Source: Butyriboletus loyo | Lineage: Eukaryota > Basidiomycota > Agaricomycetes > Boletales > Boletaceae | Assembly: GCA_038093515.1 (NCBI GenBank) | Contig: JBBPSI010000002.1 | Span: 372,001 to 436,000, forward strand | Reading direction: 5' to 3' | Length of the DNA: 64,000 nucleotides | Shown here: piece after piece, positions 11,586 through 23,886 of the stretch | Layout of the letters: the number at the start of each line of letters is the position of its first letter | How positions within the stretch are numbered: the first letter of the stretch is position 1 | Notes under the pieces: model-generated | The model's database searches: none | Seen by the model: the letters and a program-made list of their open reading frames with translations, nothing else | Told to the model about the DNA's origin: nothing | Translations under genes and position numbers: made by a program

Positions 11586-13258
11586 ATGGCCCTCCTTTCC
11601 GACCGCCAGAGAGAAGAACTGTGCGTGGCAGACATGATCTACAGCTGATGTTCATTGCCAGCATCGATTCAGGCACAAGGCCATGCTCGAGTACCTCCAT
11701 GCCAACAACTTTATTGGGGCATATAATGCACTCAAGGAAGACTCTGGCGTAGAATACACTCCAGATCCTAAGGCGAAATACGCAGGGCTTTTGGAGAAGA
11801 AGTGGACAAGCGTCATTCGTTTGCAGAAGAAGGTGTTGTGCACCGGCCGATTCGCTCACTGACTTGTGATTCAACATTCTTCGGTGCAGATCATGGACCT
11901 CGAGACGCGAAATGCGTCTCTGCAGGAAGAGCTCTCTCTCGCACCCTCGAAGCGTGCTGCAATGCAAGCCGATTGGGTACCGCGTGCGCCAGCTGCGCAT
12001 GTTCTAACCGGACACAGGCAGAGCATAACGCGCGTGGCTTTCCATCCACAATACTCACTGCTCGTCTCCGCTAGCGAAGATGCTACCGTCAAAATTTGGG
12101 ACTGGGAAACGGGTGAATTCGAGAGAACATTAAAGGGACATCAGAAAGGGGTAAATGATGTTGAATTTGACCACAAGGGTCATCTGTTGGGTGAGCACGG
12201 GTCAATGAATTGGTGGCGCCGGTACTCATGATGAGAACAACCAGTGACATGCTCGTCGGATTTATTCATCAAGATTTGGGATTCTCAGAATGAATGGAAG
12301 AACATCAAGACGCTGACCGGTCACGATCATGCAGTTTCTTCTGCACGATTCCTGCCAGGAGATCAGTTCATTGTCAGTGCGAGTTGGGACCATTCAATAA
12401 GGATATTCGATGTTGCTTCAGCGTAAGTCCGGACCCGCGAGGTGGCGGCAATGCTTACGGACTCCGACAAGGCATCTTGTGCGGACGATCATCGGTCATA
12501 CCGATTGGGTCCGTTATATTGTTCCGTCAGACGATGGGCGACTGTTAGCCAGTGCTTCAAAGGATCAGGTATTTTATCCCACAAGTTGGTTTGCTTTCGG
12601 TGCCTGAGTATGCACCACAGACTGCTCGACTTTGGGACCCGCTCACGGGTGAACAAAAGATGGAACTTCGGGGGCATGATCACCAGGTGGAAGTTGTAGT
12701 TTTTGCTCCGATTGCGTCGTACAATGCCATTCGCGAGCTTGCGGGCGTCCCGGTTCGTTCACGTGGTGTTTTACGCATATATCTCACATTGCGTTCAGAA
12801 CACGGATCGGGTGAAAAAGCCTGGCATATATGTCGCCACGGGTTCGAGAGACAAGACAATCAAGCTCTGGGACACACAGAGCGGTCAGATGCTGAAAAAC
12901 CTTGTATGGTGTCTTTCGGCGTTGTACTAGAAAGGGACTGATATCTCTCTGCCAGGCCGGACATGACAACTGGGTTCGAGCACTCGCCTTCCATCCGTCG
13001 GGAAAGCTTTTGCTTTCGGCGTCTGACGACAAGACGATACGAATATGGGAATTGTCGACAGGCAGATGCATGAAGACTGTAGAGGCGCACACGCATTTCG
13101 TCGCTACAATCGCTTGGGGACGGCAGAAGGTATCTGTGAGCTCCGGAAAGACGAATGGGACGGAAGGGGCGGAGTCGAAGTCTGGCGAGCCTGAAAAGGT
13201 GGTCAATGTGGTGGCATCAGCCGGGGTCGACCAGATGGTGAAAATCTGGCTGCCATAA
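11586..13258 (+). CDS. PAC1: LIS1/PAC1/NudF dynein regulator
   Basis: Binds the dynein motor domain and governs dynein-dependent nuclear migration and spindle positioning. An N-terminal LisH segment ([10 protein letters not shown] then [12 protein letters not shown]) and a short coiled coil ([14 protein letters not shown] region) precede seven WD40 repeats starting at [15 protein letters not shown]. Each repeat shows GH and WD-type ends, such as [35 protein letters not shown] and [15 protein letters not shown]. Eight exons (11586-11620, 11673-11832, 11890-12190, 12245-12422, 12472-12568, 12621-12752, 12799-12903, 12956-13258) total 1,311 nt, 436 residues, close to the usual length. All introns are short GT-AG. 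It is followed in the same direction by a kinesin gene. Confidence 0.97.
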
Positions 13259-13643
13259 GGGGCGCGAACGCTACCGTCGGTCGCGCGACAAGTATGCGAG
13301 GCTTGCGTGAGTATCCTCCTTTGACCTGTAGGCTCAGGTCAAACTGACGGGTTCGGTTCAGAGGTTTGGCCAGAGAGAACGTTCGTTACGACACGCTGAA
13401 CGCGTAAACTCACGATCCTTGAATTCGTATTCACCAGCTTTTCCTGAGTTGTTTCATAGCTTTCAGCATACCCGTACTACATAATTCTATTATATGTCAC
13501 CTCGTGAGCTGATTTCCAAGTGTGCGATCTTGGCGACATAATCGCTGGCATGATCGCCCTGGCCGTGTGAGCTGAAACCAACTCGGTCGGCAACGCCCGC
13601 CATTTCCCTTCCAACCGCCCTTTCTTACTCGTCAACACCAGCG
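13259..13643. other. Intergenic, PAC1 3' region and kinesin promoter
   Basis: 385 bp between two genes in the same direction. No conserved coding frame is visible. Confidence 0.5.
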
Positions 13644-16600
13644 ATGGCGCCCCACTCGTCGTCGTCGCCGTCGTCGTCATCGTCGAGCGCAACGACATCT
13701 GTTCAAGTTGGCGAGTCCCTCTTCTTTCTTCTCCCCGCACCTAGGTACTCATCTTCCTCACTACTTACAGCGCTGCGCATTCGGCCAACGACCTCTGCAG
13801 ACCTTGCGACGATTCCCGCTCGCTTTCAGAGAGCTGTCATTCACGCGACAACGCCCACCACCGTCTCCGTCGACGCTGTCTCTGCCGCGCCCGCTGCCTC
13901 TGGTTCTGCCACCGCTCTTTCCTCCCCTGCCACACCCGGAAAAAAACAAGTATTCACTTTTGACCAAGTCCATTCTCCCAATACCACACAGCATGCGCTC
14001 TTTACAACCACCGCTCAGCCTCTCATTTCGCGCTTTCTCGAAGGTTTTAATTGCACCATCCTTGCCTACGGACAAACTAGTAGCGGCAAGACATTTACTA
14101 TGACTGGTATCGACTTGGACGCCAATCCTTCCGATCCGAACAACGGTATGGGAATTATACCGCGCGCTGTATCAACTATATTCTCGCAGGCGAAGAAGCT
14201 CAAGGACGAACGTGGCGGGTCGTGGAATTACAGTATCAAGGGTTCATTCATAGAAGTGTACAATGAGGATTTGATTGACCTTTTGAGTTCGGATGAAGCC
14301 ACTGGTGCCCGTCGCGAAGTACAGATCAGGGAAGGGAAAGATGGTTCCATAATTTGGGGTGGTCTCCGAGAGGTTAATGTTCGAAACAGCAACGAAGTCA
14401 TGAAGTACGTGATATTGGCACGTCGATGTCCCGTAGACCCCGGACTGATTAGTTTGCAGTCTTATTCGACAGGGAACTTCTATCAGACGCACGAACGAGA
14501 CCGACATGAATGCCCAATCCTCTCGTTCACATGCTATATTTTCTTTGACTCTTACCCAGAAGAAGTTCACGGGCTCTGGCCCTCCCCCTCGGTCATCGTC
14601 CCCTTTACCCCCCAATGGTCGTTCGCCTTCGCGACTTGCTCGTCCAGGATCTCTCTATACCGGTTCACCTACAGCCGCAAGAGTTTCTTCTCCTATCATG
14701 GGGCGGCCAGCTACCCCTAGTTTCCATGCCGCAATGGGTAGGGGAGGGAGTCTGCGGCCGGCCAGTTCGCTTGGTTTGCGACCGCCAGATGGTCGAACTG
14801 CTGATAATGATGACGATAGTAGCGAATGGACGACAGTTGTGTCCAAGTTCCACTTCGTTGACTTGGCCGGCTCAGAACGGGTAACCAGTTCCTCCTCCCG
14901 ATTTTCTTGTCAGCTAACTTCAAGCCCAGCTCAAACGAACCGCCGCCGCCGGCGAACGTATCAAAGAGGGTATCTCCATTAATAGCGGTCTTTTGGCCTT
15001 AGGCAATGTCATTTCAGCACTCGGTGACCCTTCTCGCGCAAAGTCTCACACCAGCTCGCACGTACCCTATCGCGACTCAAAACTCACTCGTCTTCTCCAA
15101 GACTCACTCGGCGGCAACGCACACACTCTCATGATTGCCTGTGTTAGCCCAACAGAGTGGAACGTAGGCGAGACAGTGAATACTCTCAAATACGCGAATC
15201 GTGCCAGGAACATCAAAAATCGAGCAGTCGTCAACGAGAGGGAAGATGGCTGGGATGACATTGAATGGTTGCAGGGCACTGTCACTCGCCTGCGTAAAGA
15301 CCTTAAACACCTAAAGGAAGGTGGTGGGGTCGTTGCCTCCGTTTTGGGAGAGCCAGGACGTGTTGCCGACGTGACGGAAGGCTCCAACAAGAGGATCCTC
15401 GCCCAGGTGACTGAGCTTCAGAACAACTACGAGGATTTGAGGGAGAAGTATGTCGATCGCACAGAAGAACTCGCAAGGCTTCGCCGTGAGCTCGGTGAAC
15501 GTCATCGGTCATCCACTGGTGGAAGCATAGGCGGAACCGCCAAGTATGAAGAGATCGTGGGGCCTGTCATTGAAGAATACGAGAAGACAATCAGTGCCAT
15601 GGAAGCGGAGTTGGGCTTGAATCGGGCAGCTCTGCGCTTGACGAACGAATTGGTGGAGGAAAAGGAAGACGAACTGGCACAAATAACAGAGAGACACACC
15701 GCCACGGAGCTCTACGTAGAGGAGCTCAGGTCGCGATTGGGAAAGCTGACAGAGCGAGAAACCTCTACCGAAGTATGTCGATATTTGCCATATTCTTTCT
15801 ACCTACTAATTAGATGTACCATAGGCCTATGTCCGCGATCTTGAGGAGAAGGTGAAGTCGTATGACGAGACTTCCATGTCCTCCAGCGAGTCCCTGACCG
15901 ACCTTAAACGCGAACTCGCACGTTACAAAGAAGCTGAATCTCACACCGCCTCGTACATTTCCGAGCTTGAAGTTCGCCTCGCCAAAGCCGACGAATCTGT
16001 CCTCTCGCTACAACAAGTCATTGCGCGACTCGAGAGCGAGAGTGAAAGGCGTTCCCAAGAAGTCGCAGCACTTCAGGCGCGATTAGAGGACCTAGAACGG
16101 GACGGGGCAAGCTGGCGCACAGACCTTGAAAAACGGGAGAGAAAGATGAAAGATCTTGAGCTTAAGATGGAGGAGTGGGAGCGGAAGAAGAATGAAGCGG
16201 ATGAAGACCGCGTGCGCTTGAACGGTATGGTCGGAGAAGTCGAGCAGGCGAAACGAACTCTTCAGGACTCGAACAAGACTGATGGGTCTTCATCTTCCGG
16301 TGTCAGTACTCCAGCCTCAGTGGACCTCTCAGTAGAGAACCAGTTGATTGCACTACAACAGACGCACGCTGCAACTCTCACCGACCTCTCTATCGTCACT
16401 GTCAAATACCGTGATGCGTTGCAAGAGATAGCCGACCTCGCCGCCCAGATTCAAGAGGCAAAACTTGCCAACCCGACCATTCCGGAGTTTTCAGCCCCCG
16501 AAAGCTCAGAAACAACGCCCATTCGGCGGAAAGTGATCAGCTCAAGGAGCAAGGAAATAATGGTTGACTCGCAGTTTGACCCATCCACGCGAAAGCCTTT

Positions 16601-19600
16601 TTTCCGGCAGGCGATCTCATTGGAGTCATTCCATGGAAGGTACTATCCTGTATCATGCACTTGCCCAGCCGTGCTTATGCGTCTCCCCTGACTAGATCGG
16701 CTTCTCACTCACTTGCGCCATCGTTGTCGCTGTCGCAGGAGTTTTCATCAGCGCGTTCGCGCGAAACGTCCAACTCCAGTCACGGGACCTCTAGCTCGGT
16801 TTCACACTCCCCTGGTCCTCCCAACTATAGTTTCTCCATTTCCAATCACAATGGCAACACCACACCAAACCAACAGCGCTCTGCATCTAGCATGGAGAAA
16901 GAAATAATGCGTCTACAGGAAGTTTTGAAGGAGCGCGAAGCAGAAATCAGTGCATTGGAAATCACCTTGAAAGAGAAAGAGCAGGCAGGCGCGGCTTCAC
17001 TCGCGGTTGAGATGGCCAAGGGATCAGAGGATCATACCATGCATCTATCTCTTACCACCATTCAAAAATTCAACGCAGTTCGGAAGAGCATGCAACTCCA
17101 CGGAGTGTCATCTGCTGTCGATGACCTCAATGCAGACGCGGACGTAGATGAATCATTGGATCGTCTTAACGAGCTTATGTTGTGAGTATTCTTTTTTTGA
17201 TTTTTGTGCCAATATTCAGAGTGACTCCGCTCAGGGCTATGGCTCAGAAAGAGTCTCAGCATAATGAGTTGGTCAGTTCTTTGAATGATCAATTAACTCA
17301 AATCCGTCGTGCACACGATGAACTTGTCACCCTCTCCAGAGATCAGGTACGTTCATCTTCTGTCAAGTGATCCATCTCGGGTTTAACGTCTTGCATGTTT
17401 TCAGACGCTGAACATGTCCACTGAGCTCGAGGGTTTACGTACTCAGCATGATCATACTCTAACCAAGTTGGAGTCCGTTTGTCAACACGAGCAACAGTTG
17501 GTCGAAACCATCAAGAAAGCGGAAAATGACCATGCTGCCGTTATTGATGCCTTGCGCGCTGAGCACCAGGAAGCTCTCAGAGCGAAAGGTGCAGAGGTTG
17601 ACGAGCTTGTTGCGAGACTCAAGGACGAACATGAAGTCACAGTTGGAAACCTCCAGAACCAGCTTTCTGTTGCAACAACTGCTCTTGACAAAGCCCTCAA
17701 AGATCATGAAGAGGCATTTGGTAAACTACAAGCGGTCCACGAAGGAGAACTCCAGCGTACATCACAAGAAGCGAAAACTGCCCTTGAACGACTAGCTGAA
17801 GAACACCGAGAGGCGGTTGGCAAGATTACGTCTGAACATGCTGACGCAATGAAACACATGGAGGAGGGTGCCGCAGCCGACCTACTTCGTACCGAAGAAG
17901 AATATTACAACGCTCTGACGAAGCTCCGCAATGACCACGCTGAGGCACTGCGCAAGCAGGCTGAGGATGCTGCTTCCATGCTCGACCGTCTTCGCGAGGA
18001 CCACGCGAGCGAAATGCGCATGGCCGAGAAGGCTCGCGACTGTTCGCTATCTGAATCGCAGTCTGCTCGCGATCAAGCTCTCTGCGAGCTGCAGGAAGAG
18101 CACGCCGCCGCAATTGCGAGAAGAGACACCATGTATGCAGAGGACATGGAGAAGCTTAAATCCGAGCATACTCTGATCATCGCAAACAAGGAGGAGGACT
18201 ACAGAGTGAGACGGGAGAATATGAAACGGGAACATACTACCGCCATGGCAGTCATCAGGGAGCAGTCGGAAGCGCAGACCGAAGATCTCGCAAAGGCGAT
18301 CACACGATTGGAGCAAGAAGCCGTTGCCACCGCTGCAAAGGCACGCGAGGAGCACGAGTCGTCGATTCGAGCTCTGCAGGAACGACAAGCTGCTGTCCTC
18401 CAAGAGGTTGCTCGTGCACACGAAGACGAGGTAGCTGAGCTCAAGAAAGCACATCTTGAGGCCATTCGTATTTCCAACCTGCAGCATGAGGAGGAACACA
18501 CGGCGACTATGGCGGCGCATGGGGACACCATCAGAAAACTTGAAGTAGACCATGAAGCAGCGTTGACCAGCTTGACGTCTGCTCTCCAAAGCGCGCGGGA
18601 TCAACATGCAGCCGTCCTTGAAGAAACGCGAGCAGCAGTCGAGGGTGCACTTCTCGAGGAGCGTAACCGCTCTGCAGCAGCCCTGGCTGAGCTAAAGCAG
18701 CACCACTCGGATGTACACGGCAAACTCCTGCGCGAACACCAGCGTCTTCACGGAGACCTCGAGACTGTTCATGTTGACTTCAAGACTTCCCAAGAGCAGC
18801 ACTCCCAGGCATTGGAAAGGGAACGACAACAGTCTGTTTCGAGTCTAGCAGAGTCAGAAAAGGCGCGTGCAAGCGAGCGAGAAGCCACGCTCAAAGACCT
18901 CAACAAACTTAGGGAACAGGTTGAATCGCACCTTGCCGCATCCCGCGAGTTCACTGCGACAGAGGCCGCTCAGAGCCAATCCATCAAGGAAAAGGCGCAG
19001 ACTATTGTGACGATGGGGCAGGAGCTTGTGACCGCTCGGTCAGACAAGGACAATCTTCGCGCAGAGTTGGAAAATGTCAAGGCTGCGTTGGAAAAGACGA
19101 CCTTAGAGCAGACAAAACTTATCCAAGAGGTGTCTAATCGGGAATCCCTCGCCGAAGAGCTGGAGAGACACCGTTCTCTGATTGCCGAGATGCAGGATAA
19201 CCTTCAGCGAGTCAAGGACGAGAAGGATACTTTGCAGGCGGAGAAGAGCAAGCAGGATAGCGCGGTGCGCGATCTACATGCCCAGCTAGCACGCAATTCC
19301 GGCGTTTCGGACACTCTTCAGCGTGTCACATCAGATCGTAATCTTGCATTTTCTAGGGTGAACGGTTTGAACGGCAAACTTCCTCCACCGACTCCGCCTC
19401 CATCTATTCCACCCCCACCTGCACCGAAGACGCAGGAATCCCACTCGAGCGTCTCGACTCAGTCGCCGGTTCTGTCACCTTCGTCATCCAAGGATTCGCA
19501 GATGGACTCACCTGCGACGTCTGTCGCTTCGATCAGCGTGTCTGGCGGACCTCCTCTGGATGCCAAAGCTGCGACAGCAAAAATTGAGGACCAGGCGAAG

Positions 19601-20043
19601 CATATTAGCGAACAGGAGGTGATGATCAAAACGCTGAACAAACAGTTGACCCATTGTGAGAGCGATCTGGCCACTCACATGGATCTTGTGAGCACACTGG
19701 AGACGTCCCTGAGCGACTCTGAGAAGAATTGTACGTTCTCATTCCATACCCGGGTGCAGAGTACTGACGTGTGACGCGCGGATCAGTGCGAAAAGCGCGG
19801 ATGCAAGCAACGGAACTTGCGAGGGAGCGAGACTCCTTCAACGCACAATTAGAGACGCTTCGCAACGAGCTTCAGGAAGCTCGTCAGGAGGTTGTTACTG
19901 TTCGGAGGTCTATTGTGGAAGAAAAACAATCATTGGAGTCTCGATTGGATGAAGAGCGGCGAGCCAAGGAGCGTGCCCGCGCACAGCTTGATTCTCGGAT
20001 GGAGGAGTTGCAGAGACGAAAGTCCAAGTTTGCATGTATCTGA
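13644..20043 (+). CDS. Kinesin-4 family motor with very long coiled-coil tail
   Basis: Plus-end-directed microtubule motor; the motor sequence is closest to kinesin-4/chromokinesin (KIF4, KIF21). Exons 13644-13710, 13771-14404, 14460-14880, 14930-15772, 15825-16639, 16696-17181, 17235-17346, 17405-19730 and 19787-20043 total 5,961 nt, 1,986 residues. Visible motifs: VQVALRIRP (residue about 20), P-loop GQTSSGKT (about 123), switch [10 protein letters not shown] (about 250), switch II DLAGSER (about 368), [18 protein letters not shown] and [12 protein letters not shown]. Between switches I and II about 80 extra residues rich in Ser, Pro, Arg and Gly fill loop 10. The tail is coiled coil with recurrent EEH and DHA-like segments, broken by a proline-rich stretch ([15 protein letters not shown]). 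The first intron requires a GC donor. Confidence 0.95.
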
Positions 20044-20519
20044 ATGTTTTCGCCATACGAAGCCATCCATCCGTTTGCGAGACTTGTCTTTTTTTATATT
20101 CTTTTTTTTTGTTCCTGTCCGGTCGTTCGATGCTCGTGTTACTGTACTTTATTTTGGGAGCTGATGAGCTCGATTTCTTGTTTTGCAGATACCCTCGCTC
20201 ATTTTCCGCTAGCTTATATTGTCTACTATGAGGTACCGGTACATAATACATATGATGTCTGAACTCGCCGCGAATTTAAATATAAATGTTATACATAATA
20301 TCTACACAATACGCGTCGCGCATGACGACCAAAACGCACACGTGACCACTAATTCTCGCCAGTGAATTATTTTGGGTTTCCGGTGTGCTAATACAAGTCA
20401 CGTCGGATCTCTGCGGGAATGCTGCGGCTGTGTCATGTGGGGCGGGCCGAGACCATAACCTAACGGTACACTTAAAAATGGAGTGATTCTCTCCTCTTAC
20501 CTTTTGTCTCTTCCCCACC
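20044..20519. other. Intergenic, kinesin 3' region and dehydrogenase promoter
   Basis: 476 bp. It holds T-rich runs near 20090-20115, an AT-rich segment near 20270-20300 and a CACGTG palindrome at about 20339, an E-box-like site. No coding sequence is supported. Confidence 0.5.
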
Positions 20520-22085
20520 ATGAGTTTTGCAGTTCTCGCCCGTTTCGCCTCTTACACTTCGCGTCCTTCGGTTGCGTCTCGTGCTATCGTGTCTCACGTC
20601 AGGTTGCAGAGCACCTCTGTCCCGCGCAGGACCCCTCGGGTTCTGCCTTCCTTCTCCCTCGAGAACAAGGTAAGCTATTTCCGTTCTGATGCGCTACGGT
20701 GAGGACACTGAGCAATCGCACTATATTAGGTATGTGTCGTCACTGGGGCTGCACGAGGTCTGGGGTACGAATTCTGCAACGCGTTGATTCAATCGTACGT
20801 ATTCAACCTAGAATTTGGATTACATGCTAGAATGCCTGCCAGAGGATGTACACAACTAGCGATAATCGATTTGAAGGAAAACGAGTCTAAAATAGCTGCC
20901 GACGAGCTGGTCCAAAATGCATGCGGTCAGTTGGGCACTTTGCACAAGACCGGCCACTGAAGACAATCCCAAGTTAACAGCGACTTGAAACGAGAAGACT
21001 TGGAAGTGATTGGTATCGGCTGTGACGTGTCATCAGAGCTTTCGGTGCAAAAAGCGTTTGAAACTGTGATGGATACGTTTGGCCGGGTCGACTCTGTCGT
21101 TGCGTCTGCCGGTAAGTGGGGTATGATCCGACCGAGCGTGACACTGAGCGTGTAATTCGGCAGGTATTGTGGAGAATTACTCTGCGTTCGAGTAAGTTGT
21201 GGCGCGAGAAGGTGAGACGTGCTGGCCCTGATGGATATCACTTGAAGCTACCCATTCGACCGGATCAAGCGGTTGTATGATATCAATGTTCACGGCGCGT
21301 TCTTCACGGCACGTGAGGCTGCTCGGAACATGATACCGCAAGGAGGGGGGTCGATCGTGTTGGTGGCTAGTATGAGTGCCTCGGTGCGGTTTTTAAAGCA
21401 ACTGATGATGCGTGCGGTTGCTCACCTGGATGATGCGGCGCTAGGTCATCAACATTCCTCAGGTGGGTAGTTTGGTTCGTATGGCTGTTGTTGGCGCCGG
21501 GTTTGACTTGAGCACAGCCACAAACTCCCTATAACGCGTCCAAAGCGGGTAAGCGCATGCACGTGTGGCGAACGGGCCGAACCATTGACAATTGGGGCCA
21601 CAGCTGTCAGGCACATGGCGTCTAGTTTAGCGGTGGAGTGGGCCAAGAAGGGAGTGCGCGTGAACACCCTGAGGTGAGATGACAAACGCTCTCGCTCTCT
21701 CATAGACATTGACTCGAGGACCTGGAAAGTCCCGGATACACGCTGACAAAGCTGACCAAGACGATCCTGGCTCATGATGCTGAACTCAAGGTGCGTGTGA
21801 GATCGAGGGGGGAATCCGAGTTAATTTGCAACAGAAAACGTGGGAGAGTCTGACGCCGATGGGCAAGGTGAGGGAATCAGACGATTGTGACACGTGCGAT
21901 GCTGACCCGATGAGGATAGATGGCTGAACCGGAGGATCTCTCTGTGGGTGCGACCCTGGGATTGGGCGGAGCGGAATAACTGACATGGACGGCGACAGGG
22001 CGCGATCGTGTTCCTTGCAAGCGATGCATCGCGATTCATGACCGGAGCCGAGATTCGTGTCGATGGAGGGTACTGCATTATTTGA
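20520..22085 (+). CDS. Short-chain dehydrogenase/reductase
   Basis: NAD(P)-dependent oxidoreductase of the classical SDR fold; sequence style suggests the polyol/sorbose reductase or arabinitol dehydrogenase group, but the substrate is not determined. About 45 basic, Ser-rich residues before the fold resemble a mitochondrial presequence. Motifs: VTGAARGLG (cofactor loop), DVNVHGAFF-like [13 protein letters not shown], catalytic Ser in [15 protein letters not shown] with Tyr and Lys, and the C-terminal [10 protein letters not shown]. The gene is cut into about ten exons, several very short: 21445-21462 (18 nt), 21518-21548 (31 nt) and 21920-21943 (24 nt). Exons join in frame through all motifs. 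The stop is 110 bp before the start of the WC-2 homologue. Confidence 0.9.
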
Positions 22086-22195
22086 GGTTGCGGTTACATT
22101 GCGGGATAATTCGGGTTGGAGATTGGGGTCGTCGACGTCATAGAATCTTAAGTTTGCATGTCGTGTTATTCTCTTCTTGGCTCAAATCCACTCTC

Positions 22196-23444
22196 ATGTC
22201 TGCCTCCACCTCAAAGTCCTCGTCCTCCCCGTCCCCTACAATGTTCGAGTTCACGAAAAGAAAACGCTGGGCCGACCTCCTCGTACATGAACTATCAGAG
22301 GCGATCATCTTCGTCCTCTCAAACGACGCCAAAATCTGGTTCTGTGGTCGCGCCGTCTCCGAACTTCTTGGCTGGTCAGACGCTGAGCTCATCGATCGTC
22401 CCTTCACTGACCTCGTCAACCGTAAGCCATGTCCCTCAGCACCCTCCCTCCCCTACCTTCACACCCTTTCGTCCTCTAGCAGAAGACCAGCGTGCTTTCC
22501 ACGTCGTTTTTGACGAGTCTCTCCGCACACGCACAGAAATGAATTCTTACGTTCGTCTCAAAGCCAGGTCCCCTGTCACCGCGCAGAACATCCCTCAATC
22601 CGAGGTCCTCTTCGAGGTAAAGGGCTATCCCCACTTCATCAAAAACGAATTGGCTGCTCGATGCTTTTTCGCCGTTGCAAAGCCCTACCCAAGCCGCAAC
22701 GTCGCCATGTAGGGCTTTCTTATCATCATCCGCTCGTCTGCTTTCCTAACCTCTCCGCTTTCGAGGCTCAATACCTTTTTAGAACTCAAAATCGAGAACG
22801 AACGCCTGCAGAAACGCCTCGCCGAGCTACGTGTGCGTGCACCCTCACCATCTGCTCCGATATCAGGTCCATCCGCATCTCCTGTTCATTCCCTTCGATC
22901 CTCCTCCGTATCCCGATCCTCTGCCCCATCCGTCTCTCTTCGCGCGCCTGATGTCCCTGGCGCCCTTTACTCTCAACACCTAGCGCGCCCCTCTTACGAC
23001 AATTTTAGTCCATCAGGTGGCCAGGTATCAGGCTCTGCGTATGAATCGCTCGGCTTGCCTCCATACAGCGGGCATTACACGTCTGCCTCGATCGCACAGC
23101 CCACAGATGATGACCTTGGCGATGACACCTTGAGGCGGAAAAAGGTTCTCCAATCTTCTACTTGAGAGACATGTACCTCTTACGATCAACTCTCAGATGC
23201 GCAAATCGCACACTTCGGAGCAATACGTCTGCGTTACCTGCGGGAGAACCGATTCTCCTGAATGGCGCAAGGTGAATTTTGTGGTTCATCTTTATTCCTT
23301 CTTGCATGGTTACCGCTTTCGTAGGGCCCACAAGGACCGAAAACGCTGTGCAACGCGTGCGGCTTGCGTTGGGCCAAGGAAGTTCGCAGCAAGGGCGACG
23401 AAAACGGCGCAGCGGGGACGAGTAGCACAGCAAACAATGCCTAG
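22196..23444 (+). CDS. wc-2: White collar 2-type PAS/GATA zinc-finger regulator
   Basis: Partner of the WC-1 photoreceptor in the light-responsive transcription complex. A PAS domain spans roughly residues 18-170 ([42 protein letters not shown]). After a Ser/Pro-rich linker comes one GATA finger with CX2CX18CX2C spacing: [14 protein letters not shown], then [19 protein letters not shown] short basic patch (RRKK, RKSH) lies before the finger. An intron splits the finger after WRK. The PAS domain lacks the cysteine motif of a flavin-binding LOV domain as far as I can see, as expected for WC-2. Start is the ATG at 22196; a second ATG lies 45 nt downstream. Light input would come from a WC-1 encoded elsewhere. 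Confidence 0.92.
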
Positions 23445-23886
23445 GCCTCCTTGCAATCTCGCGGACTTTGGTTCGGTTACGCCTCGTATACCCCGAACCT
23501 GAACTAATCAATCACTCACCCCGGGACAATTGTTCAATGTGTTCCGTCTTCTTGTCTTCTTGATCGCTCACATATACACGCCATCAGAGCAACTGCACTG
23601 TGTAGAGAGTAGAACGAACAAATGCATATTACCCTTGCTTGCGCCGCGTTTACTTTACGAGGTACTTCGTGATGGTCTCTGACCAATATCCGTTTGAAAA
23701 TTCTCCAGGGATGGTCATATTGGATGTGCTGTATTGACGAAACCGCCACTCGGTTGAATGTCTGGACCGGCTAGGGTCCCAAAGCACTAACCGCTGACCC
23801 TTTCGGGTTGTATGACTTGCAGTAATTATGATAGATGTCATGTAACAGCGCTAGTGCGTCGTGGCGAGGCGTAGAGGACATGATTA
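23445..23886. other. Intergenic, convergent 3' regions
   Basis: 442 bp between the WC-2 stop and the next minus-strand stop. No conserved frame was seen. Confidence 0.5.

Noticed and set aside
17826..18607. Antisense open frames of 90-190 codons opposite the kinesin tail
   Set aside because: Coiled-coil codon bias keeps the opposite strand open. The sense frame is continuous for over 770 codons and continues the motor.
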